From positions 1 to 45,019 of the forward strand of contig CALIHR010000003.1 of the NCBI GenBank assembly GCA_938020505.1: 45,019 bases of DNA. The letters run 5' to 3'. This DNA is from an uncultured Actinobaculum sp. Its GTDB lineage: Bacteria; Actinomycetota; Actinomycetes; Actinomycetales; Actinomycetaceae. Made by a program: the position numbers and the translations under genes. The notes under the pieces were generated by a model that saw only the letters and a list, made by a program, of their open reading frames with translations, had not been told where the DNA came from and did no database searches. Each line of letters begins with the position of its first letter. The first letter of the stretch is position 1. Positions 9,803 to 17,544 of this stretch are shown in pieces.

Positions 9803-11482
9803 TCACCCGGCCTTTCCGACGACGACGTTGGCGAGCTGGTCCTGCGACTGCGTGCCGTCGTTCATGTACTCGGTATGTGTCGCGGCTCCGAAGTCCCGTG
9901 GGAGCTTCATCCCGAAAATGTCCAGTGACCTTTCTTCCGTCGGCGAATGACCGGGGTCGAGGTGTTTGATGTTCGGGTCATTCATCGGATCTTCCCCAAG
10001 GCCATTGAAAGACGGGGTGACTCTGCCGGCTCCGACAAAATCGGTTTGGTAGCGCATGGCGTAGGTGTGGCCTTCCGGCACGTTGTAGGCTGCGCCGCAG
10101 CCCTGGGCCCCGGGAGATCCGTACATCGCGAAATCGTCGACGACGCCGGGTTTGACCTTGGTCATGGCGTGGCTCGACGTCGTCGAACCGTAGGAGTGCC
10201 CCAGAACGGACTGGTGAAGGTTGTGCCCCTCGCTCTTGTGGGAGGCGTCGATCCCCTCGACGAAGCCGACGAGCCGGTCGCCTCCCATCTGGGCCTTCTC
10301 CGGTCCGAACACCTCTGCGCCGTCTTGTATTACAGGATAGCCCGGAGCGTCGTACCCCATCCAGGTCACAACAGCTACGGGATCCCCGCCTGCTTTTTCG
10401 CTGGCGACCCGGTGGAGGTTGCCCATGTCCCGAACGGCGGGTTCGACGAGCGAATTTACCGTCGTGGTCATGCCGGGCACGATCGTCGAAACGTGTTTGG
10501 CTTTGTCGACGTCGCCGTAGGAGACCGCGGCGTGGAGATTCTCGTGCCCTTTCTCGCCCGTCGCCTGATCGTAGAGGAGCAGCTGTTTAGGAGGCTTGCC
10601 CTCTTCGACGCCCAATTGGCCGCGCAGCTTTTCCAGTTCCTGCTCCCGCGCGAATAGTTGCTCAATTTGGATGCGATTTGTTTCATTGGGCCCCTCTTCC
10701 GATCTTTTGGCTATAAGGGAGTCTCCCTGGCGCTTCGTATCCTCTATATCCCACTCGAGGAGCGAGCGATTGACTTTGTCGCGAGCCCAGCTTTCGATAC
10801 CGTTAAGGTTCCCGAGTTTTCGAGCTTGTTCGCGTGTGTCCGCGTCGTTCAGCGCCTCGGGTTTGGTGAAACGATCAACGTACCTTTGACGTTCGCCTTC
10901 GGCCAATCTGCTCCACCAGTCGGAGACCTGTTCGGGCGTGGCGCCGTTGGGCGGGCCGTCTGGAAGCCCGGGAGTGACGTCTCCTAGGCTCTCGGTCACG
11001 GGAACCTGGTCTTGGGTAACCTCGGCAAGAGCCGCCGCATAGGCGGCGTCTGTCTCCTCGGCTTTGCTCAGAGCCTTGGAAATGAGCCCTGAGCACTCCG
11101 AAAGCTTGCCCTGAACGGTCGGATCGTCCTCAGCCGCTTCGACCTTCGAACCGTCTGAGGCGATGGTGAAGCCGTAAGCGTCGGCCAAAGAAATGGCCTC
11201 TGTCACTGCGGTTTTTACTTCTTTGACGCCTTCGACGGCCTGTTCCGTCGCGCCGATGAGCTTTCCGAAGTCCGCCAGCAGCCCTGCGGTTTTGTCTTCG
11301 AGCTGCCCGAGGGCCGAGGAGGCAGCTGTTGCCCCTTCGCCCGACCATGTCACGTCTTTGTCGATGTCTTGAATCGACTCGCCGGAGGTGTAGCACTTCT
11401 TTCGCTCCGCGATGAGGTTGTTCAGAACGGTGTCCAAGATGGAGGGATCCCAGTTTGTGACATTCTGCCAATCGACCATCAC
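9803..11482 (-). CDS. Alpha/beta hydrolase (DUF1023 type) with WXG-like N-terminus, module 1
   Basis: The 559-residue product has two parts. The N-terminal ~110 residues are helical with a WSG turn at 46-48 (DVTWSGEG), like WXG100 proteins of type VII secretion. A Glu/Lys-rich mid region leads to a DUF1023-type (Abhydrolase_8) domain: QLLLYDQATGEKGHENLHAA, then VSTIVPGMTT, then the nucleophile elbow GHSYGS with Ser430. Candidate acid is the Asp of YQTDFV and candidate base His536 in ATHTEY. The start is GTG 11482 or ATG 11479, overlapping the stop of the partner gene upstream. There is no Sec signal peptide. An exported lipase or esterase is a reasonable guess, but the substrate is not known. 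It is a paralogue of the genes at 12218 and 15512. Confidence 0.85.
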   Translation of the reverse strand: MMVDWQNVTNWDPSILDTVLNNLIAERKKCYTSGESIQDIDKDVTWSGEGATAASSALGQLEDKTAGLLADFGKLIGATEQAVEGVKEVKTAVTEAISLADAYGFTIASDGSKVEAAEDDPTVQGKLSECSGLISKALSKAEETDAAYAAALAEVTQDQVPVTESLGDVTPGLPDGPPNGATPEQVSDWWSRLAEGERQRYVDRFTKPEALNDADTREQARKLGNLNGIESWARDKVNRSLLEWDIEDTKRQGDSLIAKRSEEGPNETNRIQIEQLFAREQELEKLRGQLGVEEGKPPKQLLLYDQATGEKGHENLHAAVSYGDVDKAKHVSTIVPGMTTTVNSLVEPAVRDMGNLHRVASEKAGGDPVAVVTWMGYDAPGYPVIQDGAEVFGPEKAQMGGDRLVGFVEGIDASHKSEGHNLHQSVLGHSYGSTTSSHAMTKVKPGVVDDFAMYGSPGAQGCGAAYNVPEGHTYAMRYQTDFVGAGRVTPSFNGLGEDPMNDPNIKHLDPGHSPTEERSLDIFGMKLPRDFGAATHTEYMNDGTQSQDQLANVVVGKAG

Positions 11483-11799
11483 TCCGCCTTCTCCGATATC
11501 TTTGCTGAAAACTGGGCGAAATCCACCGAAGTGTGCTGATCCGTTGTGTCGTACTGGTTCATAGCCCCCTGGAGTGCCGTAGAGAAAGACTCGAGCGAGT
11601 CTGTGACCCTCTTCGCGAGCCCGTCAATGTGCGAACCCGCCGACGCAGCCGCTCCTCCCGCGGTTCCAGACGGCATGGCCGTGGCGACGGTCGCCAAGGG
11701 GACCGAGCCCTTGATTTGGTCGACTTGTCCTCTGGCCTTATCGGTATTGTCCTTGGCGCAGACGAGGCTGTCGAGATCGATCACTAAAGTGTCTGCCAT
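11479..11799 (-). CDS. EspC-like type VII secretion target protein, module 1
   Basis: A 106-residue, mostly helical protein resembling the EspC-type secretion-target family (LVIDLDSLVCAKDN at the N-terminus, a Gly/Ala-rich turn GTAGGAAASAG in the middle). Y-x-x-x-D is present at 83-87 (YDTTD), the form of the type VII export signal, followed by a conserved DFAQF. I use the ATG at 11799, 9 bases after AGGAG; the open frame extends to 11862 but without support. Its stop overlaps the start of the hydrolase gene, so the two proteins are made together and probably pair, as WXG100 or PE/PPE partners do. Family assignment is by eye. Confidence 0.75.
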   Translation of the reverse strand: MADTLVIDLDSLVCAKDNTDKARGQVDQIKGSVPLATVATAMPSGTAGGAAASAGSHIDGLAKRVTDSLESFSTALQGAMNQYDTTDQHTSVDFAQFSAKISEKAE

Positions 11800-12217
11800 T
11801 TCATGTCTCCTAAATAGGATTGTCCTTGTATCTATTATTTTGCTGTTTATGAACGCGAGCATCTCTGTATAGCCTAAGATGTCTGCGTATTCTATTGAGT
11901 GTTAACTGAAGTTAACGTTTGCCTCCTTTCATATTTATATCCTGCAAATAAAGTTCTGCTGGAGTCAAGGATGCCGGTGGTTAGGGCTCCCCACGGCCTG
12001 AGACGACGGCATGAAACGTGCTCGTTTGCCTAACGGCTTCGGCTGCGACGAGTGGCATGCCCTCGCGTCTCTAGGCGGCTTTCCGTTATTTGGGAGGCTA
12101 TCGGCATGAGGACGCCAAGAAGCGAGGACGCCAAGAGCGCCTGTGGCAGTCTTGGCGTCCTCGCTTCTCCGAATAGATTCCCCCGCAAGCGGAATTGCCG
12201 ATACTCGGCGTTGGGCT
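11800..12217. other. 418-base intergenic region between modules 1 and 2
   Basis: No convincing gene. Near the module 1 start the DNA is AT-rich and would hold its promoter. Two GTTAAC sites (11901-11906 and 11911-11916) are spaced 10 bases apart, one helical turn, like an operator. On the - strand a perfect AAAGGAGG lies at 11929-11922 but no start codon follows at a usable distance. The rest is described under the inverted repeat at 12118. Confidence 0.5.
12118..12168. repeat. 19-base perfect inverted repeat with internal direct repeat
   Basis: The left arm 12118-12136 (core GAAGCGAGGACGCCAAGA) is the exact reverse complement of 12150-12168, with a 13-base loop. In addition GAGGACGCCAAGA is repeated directly at 12108-12120 and 12124-12136, so the right arm could pair with either copy. 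It lies 50 bases beyond the 3' end of the module 2 hydrolase. There is no T-tract on either strand, so it may be a U-less terminator, an mRNA 3' stabiliser or a recombination remnant. Confidence 0.85.
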
Positions 12218-13870
12218 CTAATGCGCGTTGTTTGTCACGACGTCGGCCAAATTCTTCTGAGCTTGCGAACCGTCGTCGAGATAGTCGGAGTGAGCACTGA
12301 TTCCCTGGTTGGGCCAGCTGTGTTCGGCTTTGCCCGGATCTAGGTGTTTGATGTTCGAGTCATTCATTGGGTCATTTCCCAGGGAGTTTCCTGCGGGAAT
12401 GATGGCGTCGTTGCTGTAGCGCATTGCATATGTGTGGCCTGAAGGCACATTGAAGTCGTAAGCGCCAGATCCCATATACCCGGGGGAACCGTACATCATG
12501 AAGTTGTTCACCACTCCCGGGCGGACCTCGTTCATGGCTTGGCTGGCGGTGGTCGATCCGTAGGAGTGGCCGAGCACGGATAAGTCAGGCGCGTTGCCTA
12601 CCGCGGTGCGGGAATCGTGAAGGCCTTCCTCGAAGGACTTCAGATCTTTCGCGCCAACCTCCGCTCTATCGGTGGACGAGGCCTCTCCGAGTCCCGGGGG
12701 CGCGTCGTATCCTTGCCAGACGATCGTCGCGACGCTTCCTCCCTGGCCAGTTTCTTGGAGTTTCCGTTCGCTGGCGTTCTTCAGATTCTCCATGTCGCCG
12801 GTGTATCCCTCCATATTGTCCTTGACATTCGTCGTCATGCCAGGCACGAATGTCGATACGTGGTCGGCTGTGTCGACATTGCCGACGGCCACGGCAGCGT
12901 GAAGAACCTCGTGGCCCTTTTCTCCGGTTGCGGGATCGTAGACCAGCAGTTGGCGGTTTTCGCCTTCGATCGACGAGTGGAGGTTGTTCAGTTCGTCGAG
13001 CTTCTTCTGCAGTTCATCGACTTTATTCGCCTTTTCTGCACTTCCAAGCTTCCTCTGGGATTCTGCTTCGTCGGAGTTGTACTCCGCTTTGGCCTTGTCG
13101 AGTTCCTTTTGGGTCGCAGCGATGTCTGCGTTGAGCTGGGCACGGTTGGCTTTGTCTCGCGATGTTCCGTCGATGCCGTCCAGATTGCCGATGGTTGCGG
13201 GCTGCGTTTGGATCAGATGTTCCTTCTCGGCGTCGGTGAGGGAAGCCCACCAGGCGGCCACATACTCAGTGCTGGCGTTGGGGCCGGGCAAATTGATGAG
13301 TCCGGGAGTCGTTGCCCCCAGTTTCTCGGTTGCCTTGACCTCCCCCTTGGCTATGCTGTCGAGGGATGCCTTGTAAGAGGCGTCGCATTCTCTTGCCTTT
13401 TTCAACGCGTTGTTTATGTTGTTCTGGGCCGTGCTGACTGCTTCGCTTCTATCGATGAAATCCAAATCGGCGCTGGTGTCGGGGACCGGTATGGCATCGG
13501 GGCTCTTCGAATCGCCGGTGTTTCGAGGGTCCGTCACGTTTCCGCCGGCGTCCACCGAAAAACCGTAGAAATCGATTCGCGATACGGCTTCCTGAACCAG
13601 AGTTTCAACCATGCCCATGTCGTTCTGCATGGTCGTGGTCGCAGAAAGCATGCTTCCCAGATTGGCCAAAAGCAATTCGCATTTGCTTTCGATCTTGCTG
13701 AGAGCGCCGGATGCGGCATCGGCGCCCGCGCCGGACCAGACGACGCCCGTGTCGATGTCTACAATCCCTTCGCCACATTCCGCGGCTTTCTTTCTCTTGG
13801 AAATCAGATCGTCAATGACGGTGTCTAGGCTAGTGGATTTCCATTGTTTGATATCGTTCCAGGTGACCAT
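12218..13870 (-). CDS. Alpha/beta hydrolase (DUF1023 type) with WXG-like N-terminus, module 2
   Basis: A 550-residue paralogue of the module 1 hydrolase. The helical N-terminal domain has the WSG turn at 45-47 (VVWSGAGA). A Lys/Glu/Gln-rich coiled stretch follows at about 235-300. The catalytic domain has QLLVYDPATGEKGHEVLHAA, VSTFVPGMTT and GHSYGS with Ser436; candidate Asp is in YSNDAI and candidate His527 in SAHSDY. It ends in a tail like the other copies (NLADVVTNNAH). ATG 13870 lies 2 bases after the partner gene's stop, with AAGGAA upstream. No signal peptide is seen. Export by a type VII system is inferred from the N-terminal domain and the partner. Confidence 0.85.
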   Translation of the reverse strand: MVTWNDIKQWKSTSLDTVIDDLISKRKKAAECGEGIVDIDTGVVWSGAGADAASGALSKIESKCELLLANLGSMLSATTTMQNDMGMVETLVQEAVSRIDFYGFSVDAGGNVTDPRNTGDSKSPDAIPVPDTSADLDFIDRSEAVSTAQNNINNALKKARECDASYKASLDSIAKGEVKATEKLGATTPGLINLPGPNASTEYVAAWWASLTDAEKEHLIQTQPATIGNLDGIDGTSRDKANRAQLNADIAATQKELDKAKAEYNSDEAESQRKLGSAEKANKVDELQKKLDELNNLHSSIEGENRQLLVYDPATGEKGHEVLHAAVAVGNVDTADHVSTFVPGMTTNVKDNMEGYTGDMENLKNASERKLQETGQGGSVATIVWQGYDAPPGLGEASSTDRAEVGAKDLKSFEEGLHDSRTAVGNAPDLSVLGHSYGSTTASQAMNEVRPGVVNNFMMYGSPGYMGSGAYDFNVPSGHTYAMRYSNDAIIPAGNSLGNDPMNDSNIKHLDPGKAEHSWPNQGISAHSDYLDDGSQAQKNLADVVTNNAH

Positions 13871-13872
13871 GA

Positions 13873-14190
13873 TTATTCCTTCGCGTCGATGACTGAATTG
13901 AACTTGTCAAAGCTGATTGCTGTGCTTTCGTCGGTGCCCGAGTAATTGTTCTGAGCGTCTCTGAGAGCGGTCTCGTACGCTTCGAGTCCGTCGCTATTCT
14001 GTTTGGCAACGGTGTCGGTGAAGCTTCCGGCGCTCGAGGCCGATCCTCCACACGTTCCGCCTGGCACCGCCGTCGATACCCCGCTCATTATCGTCTGGAG
14101 GTTGTTGACCTGCGATGCGCTGTCGTAAGCCGTGCGCGTTCGACTTGCCGAGGTTTCGAGAGTCTGCGGATCTACTTTTAATTCGGACAT
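13873..14190 (-). CDS. EspC-like type VII secretion target protein, module 2
   Basis: A 105-residue helical protein, clearly paralogous to the module 1 partner: N-terminal LKVDPQTLETSASRTRTAY, a Gly-rich turn GGTCGGSASSAG, then Y83-S-G-T-D87 at exactly the same residue numbers as in module 1, and a following ISFDKF. Start ATG 14190 has AGAGGAG 4 bases upstream. It is probably co-transcribed with the hydrolase gene that starts 2 bases after its stop. Function as a secretion partner or chaperone is inferred. Confidence 0.75.
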   Translation of the reverse strand: MSELKVDPQTLETSASRTRTAYDSASQVNNLQTIMSGVSTAVPGGTCGGSASSAGSFTDTVAKQNSDGLEAYETALRDAQNNYSGTDESTAISFDKFNSVIDAKE

Positions 14191-14635
14191 GCGCTCCTCT
14201 ATTCTGCGAAAGTTTTAATGAGTCCATTCCATAGTATCTGAGTCGTCGAAGTGAGGCTACGGGCTTCAAAATTTCCCTCTATTGAGCGACAAACTACATG
14301 GAAAAAGCTCCTCGAATGGGCCTTGTCAACGGTTTATACACGAGACCATATCATATTTATTCTTATGTTCGTTGAGTGACTGTGTGTTTCGCGGGTCGCA
14401 GACTGTGTGAAGTCATAGGCGGCTTTGGACATTCATCTCGATCGAGGACTTGCCTGTTTGAAGCAAAATGAAGGGACTTGCAGTGCTGTGCCTTTCAATC
14501 GCCACACCGGGCGAACTGATGGCGGCCTGCCAAAGCCGCTGTCAACGTTTTGCGCGTGTCATCTCGGCGGGCAGAGCCAATTTCGCCCTCCGAACCGGTC
14601 GGCGAACGCGGCCGCGACGGATTAGGCTTGAGGCC
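14191..14635. other. 445-base divergent intergenic region upstream of module 2 and dapB
   Basis: No convincing gene. The part next to module 2 is AT-rich. On the - strand it holds a perfect TTGACA (14329-14324), though the hexamer 17 bases further on (TTTTTC) is a poor -10, and a TACTAT nearer to the gene. The dapB side is GC-rich and has only the leaderless-type -10 listed separately. Confidence 0.45.
14623..14628 (+). promoter_or_regulatory. -10-like hexamer, leaderless placement, dapB
   Basis: TAGGCT ends 7 bases before the dapB ATG at 14636, with no -35 match and no strong Shine-Dalgarno. Confidence 0.4.
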
Positions 14636-15379
14636 ATGACTATCAAAGTTGCAGTAGTGGGCGCCGCCGGGCGCATGGGCGCGACCGTGTGCGAGGCGGT
14701 CGAGGCCGCCGAGGACATGGAGCTGACCGCCAGGCTCGACGCCGGAGACCCGATCTCGTCGGAGAGCCTCGGCGGGGCCGACGTCGCCGTCGAGTTCTCC
14801 GTGCCCTCGGCCTCCGAGGCGAACACCCTGGCCATTTTGGAGGCGGGGGCCGACGCCGTCGTCGGAACAACCGGGTGGACCGACGAATCCCTGGGCCGGG
14901 TGCGCGAGGCCGCCGAAAGGCTCGGCCGCAGCGCGGTCATCGCCCCGAACTACGCGCTTTCGGCCGTGCTGGTCATGAGTTTCGCGGAGAAGGCCGCGCC
15001 CTACTTCGAATCTGTCGAGGTGCTCGAAATGCACCACCCGAACAAGGTGGACGCCCCGTCCGGCACGGCGATCGCCACCGCCTCGCGGATCGCCCGGGCG
15101 CGTGCCGAGGCGGGAGTCCCCGCAGGCCCGGACGCCACGCAGACCGATCCCGACGGCGCGAGGGGAGCGCGGATCGACGGCGTCAACGTCCACGCCGTGC
15201 GGCTGCGCGGGCTCAACGCCCACGAGCAGGTGATGCTCGGCAACCCGGGCGAGCAGCTCGTCATCCGGCAAGATTCATTCGACCGGTCGAGCTTCATGCC
15301 GGGCGTGCTCTTGGCGGTCCGCTCCGTGCGGGGCAGAGGCGGCCTGACCTGGGGCCTCGACTCGATCATGGGGCTGTGA
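14636..15379 (+). CDS. dapB: 4-hydroxy-tetrahydrodipicolinate reductase
   Basis: DapB reduces hydroxy-tetrahydrodipicolinate in the lysine/meso-diaminopimelate pathway. The 247-residue product has the nucleotide-binding VVGAAGRMG at residues 6-14, and the catalytic EMHHPNKVDAPSGTA with His133, His134 and Lys137. I start at ATG 14636 (MTIKVAVVGAAG); the open frame back to 14468 has no family match. dapA lies 3.5 kb downstream, separated by hydrolase module 3, so two pathway genes that are usually near each other have been split by - strand accessory genes. Confidence 0.96.
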   Translation: MTIKVAVVGAAGRMGATVCEAVEAAEDMELTARLDAGDPISSESLGGADVAVEFSVPSASEANTLAILEAGADAVVGTTGWTDESLGRVREAAERLGRSAVIAPNYALSAVLVMSFAEKAAPYFESVEVLEMHHPNKVDAPSGTAIATASRIARARAEAGVPAGPDATQTDPDGARGARIDGVNVHAVRLRGLNAHEQVMLGNPGEQLVIRQDSFDRSSFMPGVLLAVRSVRGRGGLTWGLDSIMGL

Positions 15380-15468
15380 GTCCCGGCCTTCGTGAGGTTG
15401 TGGGCTCCCGGCCCTCGTGAGGCTGTGGGCTCCCGGCTTTCACGGTGCCGTGGCCCCGGCTTTCCGAG
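15373..15468. repeat. Degenerate 24-25-base tandem repeats at a convergent junction
   Basis: About four units run from the end of dapB: 15373-15396, 15397-15421, 15422-15444 and 15445-15468, with a decayed fifth beyond. The shared core is TGTGGGCTCCCGGC followed by a C/T-rich part and GAG. The first unit overlaps the dapB stop codon. The array fills the gap between the 3' ends of dapB and hydrolase 3. Confidence 0.7.
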
Positions 15469-15511
15469 GCTTTGAATTCACGGTTCTTGCGGGCCTGCGA
15501 GCTGCCGGTTC

Positions 15512-17374
15512 TCAGCCGTTGTACGTTCCGTTGACGACGGCCGCCACGTCCTGCTGGCTGTCGGGAACGTCGGCCGTCTGAGACCTCAACTCCTCCATGA
15601 CCTGCTCCCTCGTCCAATCGGGGTGGGCGCCTTGGATTTCCTTATACTTGCCCTCGTAATCGTTGTTGTCGAAGTAATTTGTATGGGATCCGACCGGGTC
15701 CTTCCACCCGGGAGCGTACTGGTTTGTCCGCAGATGCTGTATTCCGTCCATATTCATCGGATCGGTGGTTTCCGTCATATTGAACCCGGGGAGGTAACCG
15801 GGTCGGTTGGGAACGAGGCCGCCGTTGGGAACCCCGTTGATGACGTCTCCCTCGTTCCTTATCGCGTAGACGCTGTCGGAGGGCACGTTGAGTTCGGAGA
15901 CGTCCGTTGCGGGGATGCCCGGCGAACCGTAGAAGACCGCCGCGTCGACCACTCCGTCGCGGACCTGGGTCAGCGCGTAGCCGGTGGTCGTCGAGCCATA
16001 TGAGTGGCCGATGGCCGTCAGCCTCGGATCCCCGGCCTCTCCCTCGCCCTGGCGAGAATCGTGCAGGCCTTCGAGGAAATTGGCGAGATTCCGCCCGCCG
16101 GCGGCGGCGCGGTCGGTGTTCGTGACGGAAAGGTCCCTCTGATCCGGGTCGCCGGTGCTGACGTGCGGCGTGTCGTATCCGAAGTACGTCACCATCGCCG
16201 TGTTGCCGCCGGCGGAGTTGGCGATGTTCTCCATGTTGTGCGTGTACTCCTTTACGTTGCCTCCAACGGACGTGTCGAGGCCGCCCGTCTGAACGGCGAC
16301 ATTCTCAGCCGTGTCGACGTCGCCCACGGAAACCGCGGCGTGCAGCTGGTCTTGATCCTCTCCGGGCTCGACGGGGTCGTAGAGAAGCAGCTGCTTCTTG
16401 GGCTGGTACTCGCTTGGCGCCGCCGCGTCCTCCAGCGCCTTGAGCTCGTCGTATTTCTTCTGCTCTTCGTCGGTGAGGGCAACGCCGTTCTCCTTCTTTT
16501 CCTTCAGAGGGTCAAGATCGTTGGCCAAGCTCTTCCTATTGGCGGCGTCCCGAGCCCATCCGTCGACGCCGTCCATATTTCCTATCCTCTCCGAGGGCGG
16601 TTTCTTGTAGTCGTTGTCAATGAGCTCTTGTTGCTGTTCAGGCGTGAGCGAGTCCCACCAGGCCGCGACCGCCTGGGAGTCCTGTCGATTCGCCGGCATG
16701 GGAAGCGGGCCGTCCAGAATTTCGCTGAGGCTCTTGTCGCCCGGTTCGACCTGGCCGAGGGCGATCTTGTTGAGCGCATCGGCATACGCCTGGTCGGCGG
16801 CCACAGCCTTCTCCACGGCGTCGTTGACCTTGTCCGCGCACTGCTTCAGCGACGTCTCGCGGGTCGCGACGATGTCCGCCAAAACTGCGGAACTCACCGT
16901 GCTTCCCCCTAGGACGCTCCCGGCAACCGTTCCCACGGGGCCGAACACCGAGCCCGCCAACGCGCCCATCCCTCCGCCGATGGTGTATGAGACGACGCCG
17001 TCGACCGTGACTTCCGTCCAGGAGATGGGATTGTCGTCGGTCACGGTGCCGTCGTCGGCGATGCTGAACCCGTTGTTCTTCGCCTGAGTTGTGGCGTCCG
17101 TGACGATCCCGTTGACCTCTCTCATCGAGTCTTGCATGGACGACGTCGCGTCCTTCATTGCACGCACGCCGACGACGTAGGTCGCGATGCCCTTCTCGAT
17201 CTGTTGGAGGCGCTTCTCGGCGGCGTCGCGGGCTTCGCCCTCCCAGGTCACGTTGTCGTTGAGCGAGATGACCTCATGCCCCCAATCGTCGGCTTTGCGC
17301 TCCTTGCTGGAAAGCGCGTCGTACTCGTCGGAAAGAGTCGAAGCCTCCCAGTCCCTGATGTCGCTCCACTGCAT
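15512..17374 (-). CDS. Alpha/beta hydrolase (DUF1023 type) with WXG-like N-terminus and glycine-zipper segment, module 3
   Basis: A 620-residue paralogue of the hydrolases at 9803 and 12218. WEG lies at 44-46. Unlike the other two it has a hydrophobic Gly-rich segment at about 127-168 (SYTIGGGMGALAGSVFG and on), like a glycine-zipper membrane insert. The catalytic domain has KKQLLLYDPVEPG, GHSYGS with Ser458, candidate Asp in NEGDVI and His564 in GSHTNY. The VSTFVPGMTT motif of the others is replaced by VAVQTGGLDTS. It ends in a ~35-residue extension before the shared tail. Start ATG 17374 (MQWSDI) has AGGAA upstream; the frame stays open to 17752 but that part is low-complexity and unsupported. 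Confidence 0.85.
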   Translation of the reverse strand: MQWSDIRDWEASTLSDEYDALSSKERKADDWGHEVISLNDNVTWEGEARDAAEKRLQQIEKGIATYVVGVRAMKDATSSMQDSMREVNGIVTDATTQAKNNGFSIADDGTVTDDNPISWTEVTVDGVVSYTIGGGMGALAGSVFGPVGTVAGSVLGGSTVSSAVLADIVATRETSLKQCADKVNDAVEKAVAADQAYADALNKIALGQVEPGDKSLSEILDGPLPMPANRQDSQAVAAWWDSLTPEQQQELIDNDYKKPPSERIGNMDGVDGWARDAANRKSLANDLDPLKEKKENGVALTDEEQKKYDELKALEDAAAPSEYQPKKQLLLYDPVEPGEDQDQLHAAVSVGDVDTAENVAVQTGGLDTSVGGNVKEYTHNMENIANSAGGNTAMVTYFGYDTPHVSTGDPDQRDLSVTNTDRAAAGGRNLANFLEGLHDSRQGEGEAGDPRLTAIGHSYGSTTTGYALTQVRDGVVDAAVFYGSPGIPATDVSELNVPSDSVYAIRNEGDVINGVPNGGLVPNRPGYLPGFNMTETTDPMNMDGIQHLRTNQYAPGWKDPVGSHTNYFDNNDYEGKYKEIQGAHPDWTREQVMEELRSQTADVPDSQQDVAAVVNGTYNG

Positions 17375-17544
17375 GGTTTCCTGCCTTTGAGAATGTTGAA
17401 TGTGTTTGATGCGCGAGGTTTGAGTCGCGGCGGCCGGAGGCTGTTCGCGAGAGGGCGTTGGCCGCACAGTTCTCGGTTCGGCGGCGGCCCGACGCGCTGC
17501 GCTTTTCGGACGGCCGCCGTCGAGCGGCTGCGGGCGGAGCCGGC

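Noticed and set aside
12617..13828. A 403-codon + strand frame opposite hydrolase 2
   Set aside because: The - strand gene has a Shine-Dalgarno, domain motifs and paralogues; the + strand frame has none.
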